DNA of 64,000 nucleotides from Rhipicephalus microplus (Eukaryota > Arthropoda > Arachnida > Ixodida > Ixodidae), in the NCBI RefSeq assembly GCF_043290135.1, contig NC_134702.1, forward strand, positions 195,084,491-195,148,490. Direction: 5' to 3'. The translations under genes were made by a program, and so were the position numbers. The notes under the pieces are model-generated. The model had not been told where the DNA came from. It saw only the letters and a list, made by a program, of their open reading frames with translations, and did not search any database. Below are positions 46,955 to 59,389 of the stretch, piece after piece (positions within the stretch are counted from its first letter, which is position 1; each line of letters begins with the position of its first letter).

Positions 46955-47524
46955 ATTGCTGATTATTTTGGTTACGTTTCGGTTAATATACATTCTGACA
47001 GTGAGAAATAGTGTAAGCTTCAATAAATAAGAATATCGTCACAAGTGTTCCTACAGTGCTTAAGAACAAAGGCTCACTGGCGCTGCATACCACAAATTCC
47101 GCAACAGCCAGCTTGTCTGAGTTTAGTTCGTAGGTGCTAAATGAGTGGCAAAGTAACAGACATAAAGTATCTATATGCTAAAGCTCCTATGTATCCTAAT
47201 AAGAAACAGCATTTCACTTAGATTGGGAAGTCACGAAAAGAGAGGATGATGCCTATCTACAATGAAGCTTTTCGATTGAATTTATCAATTCAACTCCATG
47301 TTACTACGCATTATTCACTCTCAAATCGATCACTTATGTTCATATACCAAGTTTTGCGATGTCATCATTTCACCAGTGGGTGAACTCCGTGCCTCGCTAT
47401 AATTCAACTCCACTCTTGACTATTGAAAAAAGTTCCACAGGCATGTAAAAACCTCATTGTCAAAATACATGTTGAGAAGTTTGCTGGCTCTGTGTATGCT
47501 ATGTATGGATAAAACAGATATTAT
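46955..47524. other. Non-coding, nothing recognised
   Basis: AT-rich without notable open frames. Confidence 0.5.
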
Positions 47525-48180
47525 AAATAAGCTTTTAACACGATAGCGTTAAAGAGCTCGTGTCGCGGAAAACCCGCTGCCGGTGTCGGCCCCGTTGCTT
47601 GTGAGCGAAAAATCGTCTGTGCATCTGTAATCGAAAGATCAAGTCACCAAGATAGCTGCTGGAGGCAGCTACTTGTCCAGGCGTGCGTGCACAATCACAC
47701 TGAGAAAGCCACGCTTTCTTAAAAAAAATGTGCACAAGGTCACGACGCGTGGGAGTTTCTTTGCACTGCCACCCCTCCCTGCTCAGCTTCCTGTGCTTTC
47801 ATTGGGACGAGAGAATAGATAATGCAATTGCAGCATGCGATAAAGCTTTTTAACTGCACTCGCACTGGACGGATTCTTGAAATTTCGACGGCGATGATTC
47901 ATGAGGCATTAAGCTCTTCTAGTGAATTCATTCCATGGTTACTTGGAAAAGTGTTTCAGGACACCTTTAACGCATTTTGTTCGACAGGTGTAATGACGAA
48001 AACGTACCCATTTGGCGATCATAGCACGTGGTGGTCTAATCTACTGTGTGCGTGTTAGTGTGCGTGCGTGTGTATGTAACAAAACATATGAATAAGTATG
48101 CACTTAGCGGTTGGAGGGTGCACTAGAAACCGGATTTCGCTATTACGTTCAACTCCTAAGGGCGAAGCTTAAGGGTCTCC
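47525..48180 (+). repeat. Dispersed repeat family Y, copy 2
   Basis: Left end CGATAGCGTTAAAGAGCTCG, a GTGTCGGCC block and GTGAGCGAAAAATC (47540-47615) match 21875-21940. Right end TTCAACTCCTAAGGGCGAAG (48148-48167) matches 22445-22465. The interiors do not align by eye. Confidence 0.5.
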
Positions 48181-50160
48181 CAATTTTTTTCGATACATCA
48201 AGCAATGCAATACCTTGTTGTGCTACTTATTGAAGCGTTTTATATACATGGCGTGCTATTAATAAAAAGCTCAGTTCTCTAGCCGATTGCGTTTGCGCAG
48301 ATTGAGCTGCGAAAAGCATCTATAGTTCCTTCGAGACCTACGAGCCTTGAACAGACTTTAAGCATTGTTAAAGTAATGTGTTTAAGTATGTGAATTAGGT
48401 CTCATCAAACGAGTGAAGCAGTTCTCTTTGTCTGCACACACGCCTAACATATTGTTATTATTGCAGTCAGCGTTCTTTCCACTTGAAAATACAACTTTCA
48501 ATTCTCGAAGCTTTGAGTGCCACATACAAATGCGTTAGTCATGCCACCACGACTTTTTGGATCTTACGTCGTGTTTGTGGTGACCCGCAAACACGGTTCC
48601 ACTCAACGTCTGGCTCCCCAGGACAAGAGAAGGCTGAACGCTTCATAAAGCACGTTTTGGGGGCAGCGCAGGGGCAGTAAACAAATGTACGAGCAGACTT
48701 GCCGGTGATGGCTCGGTGACCTCACCACCGCTGACGCTCGTACAAGCGAACAGGGTGTATTCGGTGGGGGACAGTGGTCTTTGGGGTCGCAGTGCCACTT
48801 AAAGCCGCGCTAACGCCTGTAGCGAGCGTGTTTGCGAGGCAAGATTTATCCTACTGGTCTTCCCTTGTTATTGACTCGATGTTGGAGAGGAGAGAATTCG
48901 CGACCTTTCAATCTCACCTTTCCCTCGGAGTCATCATCTCCTCTCAAACACTCTAGGACAGACCTCGGTCGACAATTCGATCAGCGATGAACGATGAGTC
49001 ACTCTCTCATTCTTGGTCTAATCCCCGTATTCCTACCTCGCTCTTTGAGTCTTCCTTTTCACACGTTCTTCTTTATGTGCAGAAGTCTCTCTATTCGAGA
49101 TTCACGTAGGTTGAATAATGGGGTGCGTGAATTCGTTTGACACCGTAGCTCTTTCACACATCAGGTGTCATGATCTAACAGATGGCGTGGTAGTGTAACA
49201 ATCAGTGAGAGGTTACGTTAAGCTCGTCAGCTTCGCGTAACCTCTATCGCTTCACTCGAGGTTGCGCCTTTCAAACGGTAATGAATTTCGAGGCAACACA
49301 AAAACTTGTTTTATCTATTTATTTTTCAGAAAAATTCATCGAGTCAGTGTGTTTCCATCGTCATGATAATTCAAATATCTAACCCGGAGCAAAGAAAATA
49401 GCTCATAAAGTTTAATCGCACCAGTGAATTCGCGTTTCAGGCGCCGTTCTTGGAATAAAAATAAATAAATAAATAATCAAACTAGCTTTTATTATGACAG
49501 AAAGGATTAATGCAAAGTATAAAATATACAGACAAGTGTCCCAAAGTTCGCGACTGAATTCAGTGTAGTTTCTGTAGCTGTTAGTTGTCCCGAAGTCTTG
49601 TTGGAGCACGCCACGCGGGTTGATCCCCAGGCGACGTGGGAGCACGTGCGCTCATCGCGCTTCTGCAGAATCTCGTCCTGCGAAGAAATCACATGATTGC
49701 TGCAAGAGTGTAACAGGGAGAGGTCATAGACTTTCCTATATATACGCCAGAGGTAACTCTGGCTCTGGTGTATGCGGGAGCTACAACGCACGGTGCCTCA
49801 GCAATCGAGCATGGGAATGATGGGTAGTACACTGATTTGTCTAGTCTTTCTACTTACGGCTCAGTTTAGCTTCACGTGGCTTCGAGCTGCTTTGACATGA
49901 AACAAAAGTCAGCAAACGTTTAGCGGTTGCACTTCACCATCTTAACCTTTTAGAATAACCATTTGAAATTGGAAAATTTAGTTCGAGACGGTTTGTTCTA
50001 TTATTCAAAACAAAACGAAAACACAACAATAAACAAGGCCACACGAGCATTCAAAGCCCGCAAGTACGAAGTCATGGCCAATCCGTGTACTACCGATCAT
50101 TCCCATGGTCGTTGAATCATAGCAGTGCCAGGATGCTTCTACTTTTTTAGATGCGGAAGC
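48181..50160. other. Non-coding, nothing recognised
   Basis: Short open frames only; no domain or repeat identified. Confidence 0.45.
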
Positions 50161-50164
50161 ATCT

Positions 50165-50478
50165 TATACTCGCGCCTTGTAGTGCGCCGTCCGCACCGCT
50201 TCTCAAACATTCGACAGCTGACGCGCGCGCATGCGCCGTCGCCCACCATCTGTGCCGCGCGCCCTTCTCCTTCGAGAACATTCGACAGCTGACAGCGCAT
50301 GCGCCGTCGCGCCGTCGCCATCTGTGCCGCGCGCGCGCTTCTCCTTCGAGAACATTCCACAGCTGACAGCGCATGCGCCGTAGCGCTGTATATATATACT
50401 CAAGGTCGGCGCTCGCTCGCTCAGTTGCCGCTCGTCCGTTGCTTTGTACGGCGCGTCGACGTACGAAGTCGCCGTGAA
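50165..50478 (+). promoter_or_regulatory. Promoter-like tandem array with TATA box
   Basis: Three units of 71-74 bp each contain ACATTC.ACAGCTGAC (CAGCTG at 50215, 50286 and 50360) followed by GCGCATGCGC (50227-50236, 50295-50304, 50369-50378), an NRF1-type palindrome. A TATATATATA box follows the last unit at 50388-50399, then a CGCTCGCTCGCTCAG stretch. The layout resembles the 5' monomers of a retroelement or an LTR U3 region more than a single-copy host promoter. Confidence 0.5.
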
Positions 50479-50610
50479 ATGAATGCCAACGAATCAACAA
50501 ACAGAATGATCGACGTCCCTTCGACCAGCGCCGGCCAAACTGTTGGCGGAACCGCTTCCGCATCCTCCTCAGTGTTCCCCCGAGGGAAGCTGCGGGCAAT
50601 TTTTTTATGA
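50479..50610 (+). CDS. Short ORF downstream of the TATA array
   Basis: ATG 50479 to TGA 50608, 43 codons, Ser/Thr-rich (begins MNANESTNRMIDV). It is the first ATG after the putative start site, about 80 bp below the TATA box. No family is recognised. It could be the start of a longer protein broken by a frameshift, for example an ORF1 or Gag leader, or it could be non-coding. Confidence 0.25.
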   Translation: MNANESTNRMIDVPSTSAGQTVGGTASASSSVFPRGKLRAIFL

Positions 50611-50732
50611 GGAAACCCCATGGAAAAGGTCATGGCCTCTTACACCTTACGCAGGACCGAGCGTGCCAGCGCGTTTTAACTAGTGTCTTACCAACAGAGT
50701 TTTGCCACAGCATTTTAACCTGCCCCTTACAG

Positions 50733-50905
50733 GCGGCGGCTGCATTTCCGGTGGAGGCGAAAATGTTGCAGGCCCGTGTACTCAGATTTGGGTGCACGTT
50801 AAAGAACCCCAGGTGGTCGAAATTTTCGGAGCCCTCCACTACGGCGTCTCTCATAATCATATGGTGGTTTTGGGAATATAAACACCACATATCAATAAAA
50901 AAAAC
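50733..50905 (+). repeat. Ruka-type SINE, copy 5, 5'-truncated
   Basis: Plus-strand copy starting at GCGGCGGCTGCATTTCCGG, so the tRNA head is missing. It ends in ACACCACATATCAATAAAAA. A likely target duplication is TGCCCCTTACAG (50721-50732) and GCCTCTTACAG just after the tail, with one mismatch. Truncation at the 5' end is as expected from target-primed reverse transcription. Confidence 0.85.
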
Positions 50906-52372
<1,467 letters not shown>

Positions 52373-53800
52373 TAACAGTGGTGAAAGCGGATTCGGTTCG
52401 TTCAACTGGCATGCATTACGTAGCTCTCGTGCTCCGACTGCTATAGTAACAGAGGGAACACTCACTAAGTATAACGTGTTGAAAAGATGAAAACTAAACA
52501 GTAAAACACATGAACCCCTTCTACTGCACTTGCCATGCAGAGGAAAGCTGCGCGTAAGTCGGCGCTGAAAGCATAGTGGGGTACAGATCGAAGGTTAGCG
52601 TTCCGAATTCCCGCAACCACCACCACCATCGCGCTGATGTTCTTGCTTCTAAAGAACCAACTAGGTGACCCACTCTCTTCCACTTTGCCGCAGGAACATT
52701 TCGTCCTCATTCGTAACCCAGCAAAGCACAACTTTCTTGCCACGTTCTTTCGCTGAGTGTTCTAAGAGATCTTTTGCCTTGCTACCAGTGGGACGGTGCT
52801 TGCGTAATCCCAAAAACCACTATATCGAGCGGCAGTCTCGATGGCCCAGGAGAATAGAGCAAAGTGTTTCTGCTGCTCATAAGTGCAACTGAGCAGAGCC
52901 TGCCGGAGGCCCTGAGCTAATTGCTGTCTACGTGGACGAACGGCTCCCAAAGCGAGAGTTTCGTGCGCACTATGGGTCGTTCCTCTTTCGCAGAGAAGCA
53001 CAGGACTGCCGCTGAGGATGTACCACCGTGTTTGCGTTGGTATGCGAAATGACTGGCTAAGTTCTGGCCGCTTTTCCTGCAAGCCCACACCTACATTTGA
53101 GACACACTTTAGGAATGAGTGTGCGTGTGCGAATACACACGCGAAGGGCGCTTCCGTAAGTAGCGTAAACAGCGGAGAAAAGGCGAAGTGCTACATGTTC
53201 TGAGTCTTGTTCCTGTCTTTCATTAGTGTTATGTTTCTCAAAGTGGTGTTCATTCCATATGTGGTTAACATGCCACTGTATTCTCACTGACACCTGACAA
53301 GACGTTTTGAAGACGAAAAAAGTCATTTGAACATGTCTATCTTCGTTGTTATAACAACTTGTCTGCCTTCGAATTTGCGGGCGTTTGGGTGCTGCGATAA
53401 CAAAATGAGTTTTGCTCATATGCACAAAGTACAGTTAGCTCAATTACATGAAAAATGCACACAACTCATTATACCACACTGGCTCAAAAAAGTCTACAAA
53501 TACTTAGCAAGGCCACATTCTCACAAAAAATGAAATAATCAATCAATCGTTCGCTTCATTTTGTTTCCACCTTCAAAAAATTCACATTGGTTTTTTTACA
53601 GCTGTGTAGTTCGCACTGAATGAGTGGAATGTCTTTATAAATTATGACCTTGTTCAAGAAAATTCCGAACACAACTATTTAAATTCCGCGCAACCATCAT
53701 ATTCACATTTGCCACTTATCAGCGTTCATTGATATTTCCTGAACGGTCGTCGGTCTGGCATTTGCACATACCAGTAATTGCTGTTTCTAGCTTTTAATAT
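52373..53800. other. Non-coding or unassigned
   Basis: A minus-strand frame at 52762-53088 (108 codons) continues with plausible-looking sequence toward 52500 in another frame, but I cannot assign a family. No promoter or splice structure was established. Confidence 0.35.
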
Positions 53801-53973
53801 TGTCGCGGTGCAGCGTGAACCAAAGGCAGATAAACGTATAAACGTTCACACAGCGACTCTCAGCAGCCGAACAGCAAGATCGCCTTCTTTATCTTCAATC
53901 AGCCAGAGCTCCACTACCTGGTGTCCGCCAAATTCCCTTATTGTTGTTTTGGTCCACCAGTACACACGTGTCA
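53801..53973 (-). repeat. Element C 3' LTR
   Basis: 173 bp, plus-strand ends TGTCGCGG ... ACGTGTCA. It differs from the other LTR at one position by my base-by-base reading (C at 53954 versus T at 59263). Confidence 0.95.
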
Positions 53974-53990
53974 TTTGCCCCCCCCCTCTT
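53974..53990 (-). promoter_or_regulatory. Element C polypurine tract
   Basis: On the minus strand AAGAGGGGGGGGGCAAA directly abuts the 3' LTR. It would prime plus-strand DNA synthesis. Just upstream, AGCATCG-CCC-CGATGCT (53995-54012) can form a perfect 7 bp hairpin. Confidence 0.8.
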
Positions 53991-54067
53991 AATGAGCATC
54001 GCCCCGATGCTAAACCAGTAGTGCAGTTTTTTTTTGTCTGTTCTTTAAGAAGTGTCTTGCGCAGTCA

Positions 54068-57000
54068 CTACCTTTCATAAGGCTTCATGCGCACAACGTG
54101 AACTAGTTCAGGACGGTGCTGGCGAAGCCTCTTACTATATGAACTGTCAGGGACGACCTCGTACGTAACATCACTCAGTCGTCGCAGTACTAGATATGGG
54201 CCAAAGTATCTCCTTAGGAGCTTTTCAGAGAGTCCTCGTTTCCGTAGGGGCGTCCAAACCCATACTCTGTCGCCGGTCTGGTAAACGACTGTTCTGCGGC
54301 GAGAATTGTAGCGACTCGCGTCGTACTCTTGTTGTTGCTGGATTCGCAGGCGTGCTAGTTGCCTTGCTTCTTCCGCTCGTTCTGTAAACATCTCGGCGTC
54401 TGGTTCGATGTCGTCGCATTCGTGCGCTAGCATCGCATCTAACATGGTTCGTACTTACCTTCCGTGAATTAGGCTGAACGGGGTCATCTGGGTTGTTTCT
54501 TGCTTGGCAGTGTTGTATGCAAACGTGATATAAGGCAAGATTTCGTCCCAGTTTTTGTGGTCGACGTCTACGTACATTGAAAGCATGTCTTCAATTGTTT
54601 TGTCAGACGCTCTGTAAGCCCGTTCGTTTGCGGGTGGTAGGCGGTGGTCTTGCGATGGGTTGTTCCACTCAGCATGAGGACTTGTTCCAAAAGAGCTGCC
54701 GTAAATGCGGTTCCTCTGTCTGTGATTACGACGCTTGGTGCACCATGCCGCAGGACAACGTTCTCAATGAAAAATTGTGCCACCTCCGCTGCTGTACCTC
54801 TCTGGATAGCCTTCGTTTCAGCATAACGGGTAAGGTAATCAGTCGCGACAATAACCCAGCGGTTCCCAGCAGTAGAAGTAGGAAGTGGGCCCAAAATATC
54901 CATGCCAATCTGGTCGAATGGTGTTCTTGGGACCTGCACGGGCTGCAGGAGGCCGGCTGGTTTAGTCGGTGGTGACTTCCGTCGCTGGCAGTCGAGGCAA
55001 GTACGAACATGGTGTTTTACGGCAACGGTCAGTCTTGGCCAGAAGTAGCGCTGCCGTACTCTGGCCAACGTTCTTGTGTAACCTAAGTGGCCTGAAGTCA
55101 CCTCGTTGTGGCATGCTTCAAGTACTTCGGAGCGAAGGGCTGCTGGGATGACGAGCAAATACGCAGATCCTGTCGAAGAGAAGTTTCTTTTGTATAGTAC
55201 TCCGCTCCGTAAGCAAAATGATGACAGTGCTCTTACGAAAACAGTTGGTGCTTTCTGAGATCTCCCCTCCAGGTCATTAATTAGGGCAAGTAACTCAGGG
55301 TCGCCACGTTGTTGCTGTGCAATAGCGGTTGAGTCAAGCACACCGAGAAATGCTGTTTCCTCCTCATCGGATAGAGTTGCCGATTCAATGGGTGAGCGGG
55401 ATAGACAGTCGGCGTCCATGTGGCGCTTTCCTGACTTGTGTACGACAGTCATGTCGTACTCCTGCAGCCTGAGACTCCAACGCGCTAATCTCCCGGTAGG
55501 ATCTTTAAGATTTGTCAACCAACACAGTGAGTGGTGGTCGCTGATGACTTTGAAAGGGCGGCCGTATAAGTACGGGCGAAATTTCGTGACCGCCCATACC
55601 ACGGCGAGGCATTCCTTCTCAGTCGTGGAGTAATTAGTCTCAGCGCGTGTTAGTGTTCGGCTCGCATAGGCGATTACTCTTTCTGTGCCCTCTTGCAGCT
55701 GCACAAGCACAGCTCCCAAACCAATATTGCTGGCATCCGTGTGTAGCATCGTTGGGGCTTTCTCATCAAAGTGGGCAAGCACTGGAGGCGTCTGTAGTCG
55801 CTGGCGGAGATTCTTAAAAGCAGCTTCCTCTTCGTTGCTCCATTGGAAAGCAACGTCTTCTCTCGTGAGGCGGGTCAACGGTGATGCGATGCGTGCGAAG
55901 TCCGCGATGAATCGCCTATAATACGCACATAGTCCGAGGAATCGTCGGACAGCCTTCTTATCAGTCGGCACTGGGAACTGTGCAACAGCTGCGATCTTTT
56001 CAGGATCAGGACGAACGCCTGCGTGACTGACAACGTGGCCAAGAAATTGCAGCTCTTCATAGCAAAAGTGGCATTTTTCAGGCTTCAACGTCAAGCCCGC
56101 AGACCGTATGGCTTGTAAAACTGCCTCAAGTCTTTTAAGATGCTGGTCAAATGTTGCGGCGAAAACTACGACATCATCAAGGTAGACCAAGCAGGTTTTC
56201 CACTTCAACCCAGAAAGTACGGTATCCATAAGTCTTTGAAAGGTAGCAGGCGCTGAACATAAACCAAAGGGCAAGACTTTAAATTCATATAAGCCATCTG
56301 GTGTCACAAAAGCAGTCTTCTCGCGGTCTCTTGGGTCTACCTCGATTTGCCAATACCCACTCCTTAAGTCCATCGATGAAAAGTAACGAGCATGTCGAAG
56401 TCTGTCGAGAGAGTCATCTATACGAGGAAGTGGATACACATCTCTCTTTGTCACCTGATTGAGTTTTCGGTAATCTACACAGAAGCGCAGGCTGCCATCT
56501 TTTTTTTTTAACGAGGACTACAGGTGACGCCCAGGGGCTTTTTGAGGGCTGAATGACGTCATCTTCTAGCATTTTGTCGACTTGCTCTTGTATCACTTCG
56601 CGTTCTTTTGCAGCCACGCGATAGGGGTTTTGGTGAATTGGTCTCGCCGTGTCCTCGGTAATTATCCGATGCTTGGTTAGAGGCGTGCGGCCAACTCTTG
56701 ATGTTGTCGAAAAGCAGTCTTTGAATTCGGCCAGTAGCTCAAGAAGCCTCTTTCGCTCGTTCTTAGGCAAAGTAGTGCTAACGTCAAGAACTGGTGTCGA
56801 ATCAAGTTTTGGTGCCTCGTCGACTACTGCCAAGCAGCCTTCTGCGTCTGTGATATCGTCGAAGTAAGCGACGGCCATGCCTTTTGGAAGGTGCCGGCGC
56901 TCATCACTAAAATTTGTCAGAAGCAAGTCCGTGCGTCCAGCGGCGACACTGACGATACCTCTTGCGACGGAAATGCCGTGTGTGAATAGGAGCGAGGTTA

Positions 57001-57592
57001 TTCGGTCTGCTACTCCTTCGCCGTCAAACTGGACAGCGGCTGCCACAGAAACAAGCGTGCATGACCGTGGAGGGAGAACCACATCGTCATCAGTTAGACG
57101 CAATTCATTCGGTCGCGCCTGTGTACAATCAGGTGCGCCCGAACTGTTGCGGAATGTAATCAAACTGTCTGGGATATTGATGACGGCGCCGTACTCTCGT
57201 AAGAAGTCCATACCAATAATTAGATCCTTGCAGCATGCGGCGAGAACGATGAACGACGCAACGAAAGAAGAACCTCCTATGTCAATTCTCGCTGTGCATC
57301 TTCCAGATGGCATCAATAACTGACCACCTGCCGTCCTTATTTGAGGGCCTGTCCACGGAGTCTTCACTTTCTTGAGGCGCATGGCGAGGTCCTGACTGAT
57401 GATAGAAAAGTCGGCACCGGTGTCGACTAAGGCTGTTACTTTCTGGCCGTCAAGAAAAACACTCAGGTCAGCGGTCACAATGTCGTCGCTCTCACGTCTT
57501 GTCGAATTTACAGCGTCGTGTAATGGGGGCTTTTCGTCGTCATCTTCATGGCCTGCAACCTTACCCCCGGAGGTCGCCGCCCTCAGTTTCCC
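54068..57592 (-). pseudogene. pol: Element C Pol: protease, RT, RNase H, integrase (three lesions)
   Basis: Pol begins in the -1 frame at the slippery site (57592) and stays open through VDTGADFS (protease) and LIIGMDFL. RT starts near 56600. A 10-A run at 56500-56509 (nine expected) shifts the frame right after VVLVKKK. The new frame carries [20 protein letters not shown] (near 56180), RNase H ([13 protein letters not shown]-like SDHHSLCW) and integrase ([24 protein letters not shown] near 54720, NGLTERL). A second 1-base loss in an A run near 54598 shifts the frame again. A GAA-to-TAA type stop lies at 54455-54457, before the C-terminal domain ending at 54068. Catalytic residues look intact. 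Confidence 0.93.
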
Positions 57593-58923
57593 CGTCGCGG
57601 GCTGGGTGACCTTCTTGCGTTAAGGTCCGCGGAGGTACGTCGGTGTGACGAAGGTGAATGAGCGGGAGAAGGAGAGCGAGATTGACGTCCCAAACCTGGC
57701 TGGCGGGTAGGTATTGCCTCCTCGTCAGAAGTACGGTATTCGTAAAAGTGAGAACGGGCTCCATGGAAAGAGGCGTCCTCCCGGCGTGGTATGTATTCTT
57801 CGTTCGCACGTCGGTCGTCAGACCATGTTCGAAGTGGGCGGAACGAATCATTGCGGTGCCAGCAATGACGGGCAATATGACCTGCACCTCCGCAGTTGAA
57901 GCATAGTGGACGTCGATCGATTGTGCGCCACGCGTCTGTTCTTCGGAGTGGTGGACGTCTGAGCCTCCCTTCTTGCGACGATGTCCATGGTGCTGCTGTG
58001 GACGCCTGGTGGTACGTCGGTTGGCTTGGCGGTCGGCTCAGGGTCTGCTCTTGCCGCGGTGACCAAGGGGCCGTCGGCACTGGGTGATATGGCGGCGATG
58101 TACCAGATGGTGAACGTCGCAGAGCATCGGCATAGCTCATGGGACGGTGCTCGTCACCAGGACCAGCGGTAGAAAAGGCGTGGCGGATTTCGTCGCGTAC
58201 CAGTTCAGCGACGGACGCAACGGGGGTTTGAGCAACCGGATTCCGGAACTTTTGAAGTTCTTCGCGAACTATCTCCCTAATGAGGTCTCGCAGGGAGCTT
58301 TGATCCTCAGGTATGGCGGCAGCATTGATTGGGGCGCTGCTAGACATTCGATGATACTGCCTGCATCGTTGATGGAGCGCCCGCTCGATAGCCGTAGCCT
58401 CCTTGATGAAGTCAACTACGGTACTTGGAGGATGGCGCAGTAGCCCGGCGAAAAGTTGCTCCTTAACGCCGCGCATGAGGTAGCTCAACTTCCTATCTTC
58501 ACTCATGTTCGGGTCAGCTCGACGAAAAAGACGAGTCATATCTTCAGCAAACATAGTAACGCTTTCATTGGGCTTTTGGACCCGTAGCTCTAACAGCTGC
58601 TGCGCACGGTCGCGTCGATCGACATTGGTGAACGTATCGACAAGCTGTTGTCGGAAGTCGCCCCAAGTTAACAGACTGGATTCTCTGTTCTCATACCATA
58701 TTTTCGCACCGCCGTCAAGGTAGAAATAGGCGCGTGAGAGCTTTTCTTGTTCAGGCCACAGATTATACTTGGCGACACGCTCGTAGTGCTCAAGCCAGTC
58801 GTCCACGTCTTCATGGGCGCCGCCACTAAAGTGATAGGGAACCAGTGGTTGAAAGATGGTTACCTGTGAAGGCTGTGTTGGCGGGGGGCCTTGGGGCGCC
58901 GGTTGCGGACTGGCGTTGGCCAT
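57583..58923 (-). CDS. gag: Element C Gag
   Basis: I start at ATG 58923 (MANASPQPAPQG); the frame is open further upstream into the primer site without an obvious start, apart from an ATG at 59076. 446 residues. The capsid-like part has DVDDWLEHYERVAKYNLW and WGDFRQQLVDTF. One zinc knuckle, CFNCGGAGHIARHC, is near residue 340. The tail is rich in Ser, Arg and Pro. Gag packages the element RNA. The frame ends CGG GGA AAC TGA, and pol continues in the -1 frame. Confidence 0.93.
   Translation of the reverse strand: MANASPQPAPQGPPPTQPSQVTIFQPLVPYHFSGGAHEDVDDWLEHYERVAKYNLWPEQEKLSRAYFYLDGGAKIWYENRESSLLTWGDFRQQLVDTFTNVDRRDRAQQLLELRVQKPNESVTMFAEDMTRLFRRADPNMSEDRKLSYLMRGVKEQLFAGLLRHPPSTVVDFIKEATAIERALHQRCRQYHRMSSSAPINAAAIPEDQSSLRDLIREIVREELQKFRNPVAQTPVASVAELVRDEIRHAFSTAGPGDEHRPMSYADALRRSPSGTSPPYHPVPTAPWSPRQEQTLSRPPSQPTYHQASTAAPWTSSQEGRLRRPPLRRTDAWRTIDRRPLCFNCGGAGHIARHCWHRNDSFRPLRTWSDDRRANEEYIPRREDASFHGARSHFYEYRTSDEEAIPTRQPGLGRQSRSPSPAHSPSSHRRTSADLNARRSPSPRRGN
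57586..57592 (-). promoter_or_regulatory. Slippery heptamer GGGAAAC, likely -1 frameshift site
   Basis: In the gag frame the last codons read CGG GGA AAC TGA, so the heptamer is in phase as G GGA AAC, the classical X XXY YYZ form. Slipping back one base gives GGG AAA CTG AGG, and that frame is open into the protease. Gag-to-Pol ratio would be set here. Confidence 0.8.
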
Positions 58924-59090
58924 TTGTAGAGGTAATCGGCACTTGCGAGGTTCCGTGGAAGGCGTGAACTCTGGAGCGAGGCCTATCAGCCGCCGACTGA
59001 ACCGGTGCACGGGAGTTGCAATGGGTGACAATGCGTCCGAGCTCGATGAACGGCTCCCAGTGGGAGTATGGAGCATTAGGTAGGGTTGCG

Positions 59091-59108
59091 TACCCAGCAC
59101 CTCCACCA
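59091..59108 (-). promoter_or_regulatory. Element C primer binding site (tRNA-Ala-like)
   Basis: On the minus strand TGGTGGAGGTGCTGGGTA starts one base inside the 5' LTR. From memory it fits the 3' end of an animal tRNA-Ala with about one mismatch. Confidence 0.6.
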
Positions 59109-59109
59109 G

Positions 59110-59282
59110 TGTCGCGGTGCAGCGTGAACCAAAGGCAGATAAACGTATAAACGTTCACACAGCGACTCTCAGCAGCCGAACAGCAAGATCGCCTTCTTTA
59201 TCTTCAATCAGCCAGAGCTCCACTACCTGGTGTCCGCCAAATTCCCTTATTGTTGTTTTGGTCTACCAGTACACACGTGTCA
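59110..59282 (-). repeat. Element C 5' LTR
   Basis: 173 bp and nearly identical to 53801-53973. It would carry the promoter for the minus-strand transcript. Confidence 0.95.
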
Positions 59283-59389
59283 ATATAAACCTTGAACAAC
59301 AATCTCGGTCTCTGTTGAAGCTTGCGAGAAATACGCTCGTGCGAACGTGAAAAAACGTTTATGGCTACTCTCTTGTGAACATGTTTTTT

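Larger units (their letters stand above)
53801..59282 (-). mobile_element. Complete gypsy LTR retrotransposon (element C)
   Basis: 5482 bp bounded by two 173 bp LTRs and flanked by ATAT (53797-53800 and 59283-59286), a 4 bp target duplication. In element orientation the order is LTR, primer site, gag with one zinc knuckle, pol (PR-RT-RH-IN), polypurine tract, LTR. No envelope-like frame is present, so it is a retrotransposon rather than a retrovirus-like form. Confidence 0.95.

Noticed and set aside
52500..53088. Minus-strand frames that look weakly protein-like (VTNEDEMF region)
   Set aside because: Needs a frame change and has no recognisable family; insufficient to call a gene or pseudogene.
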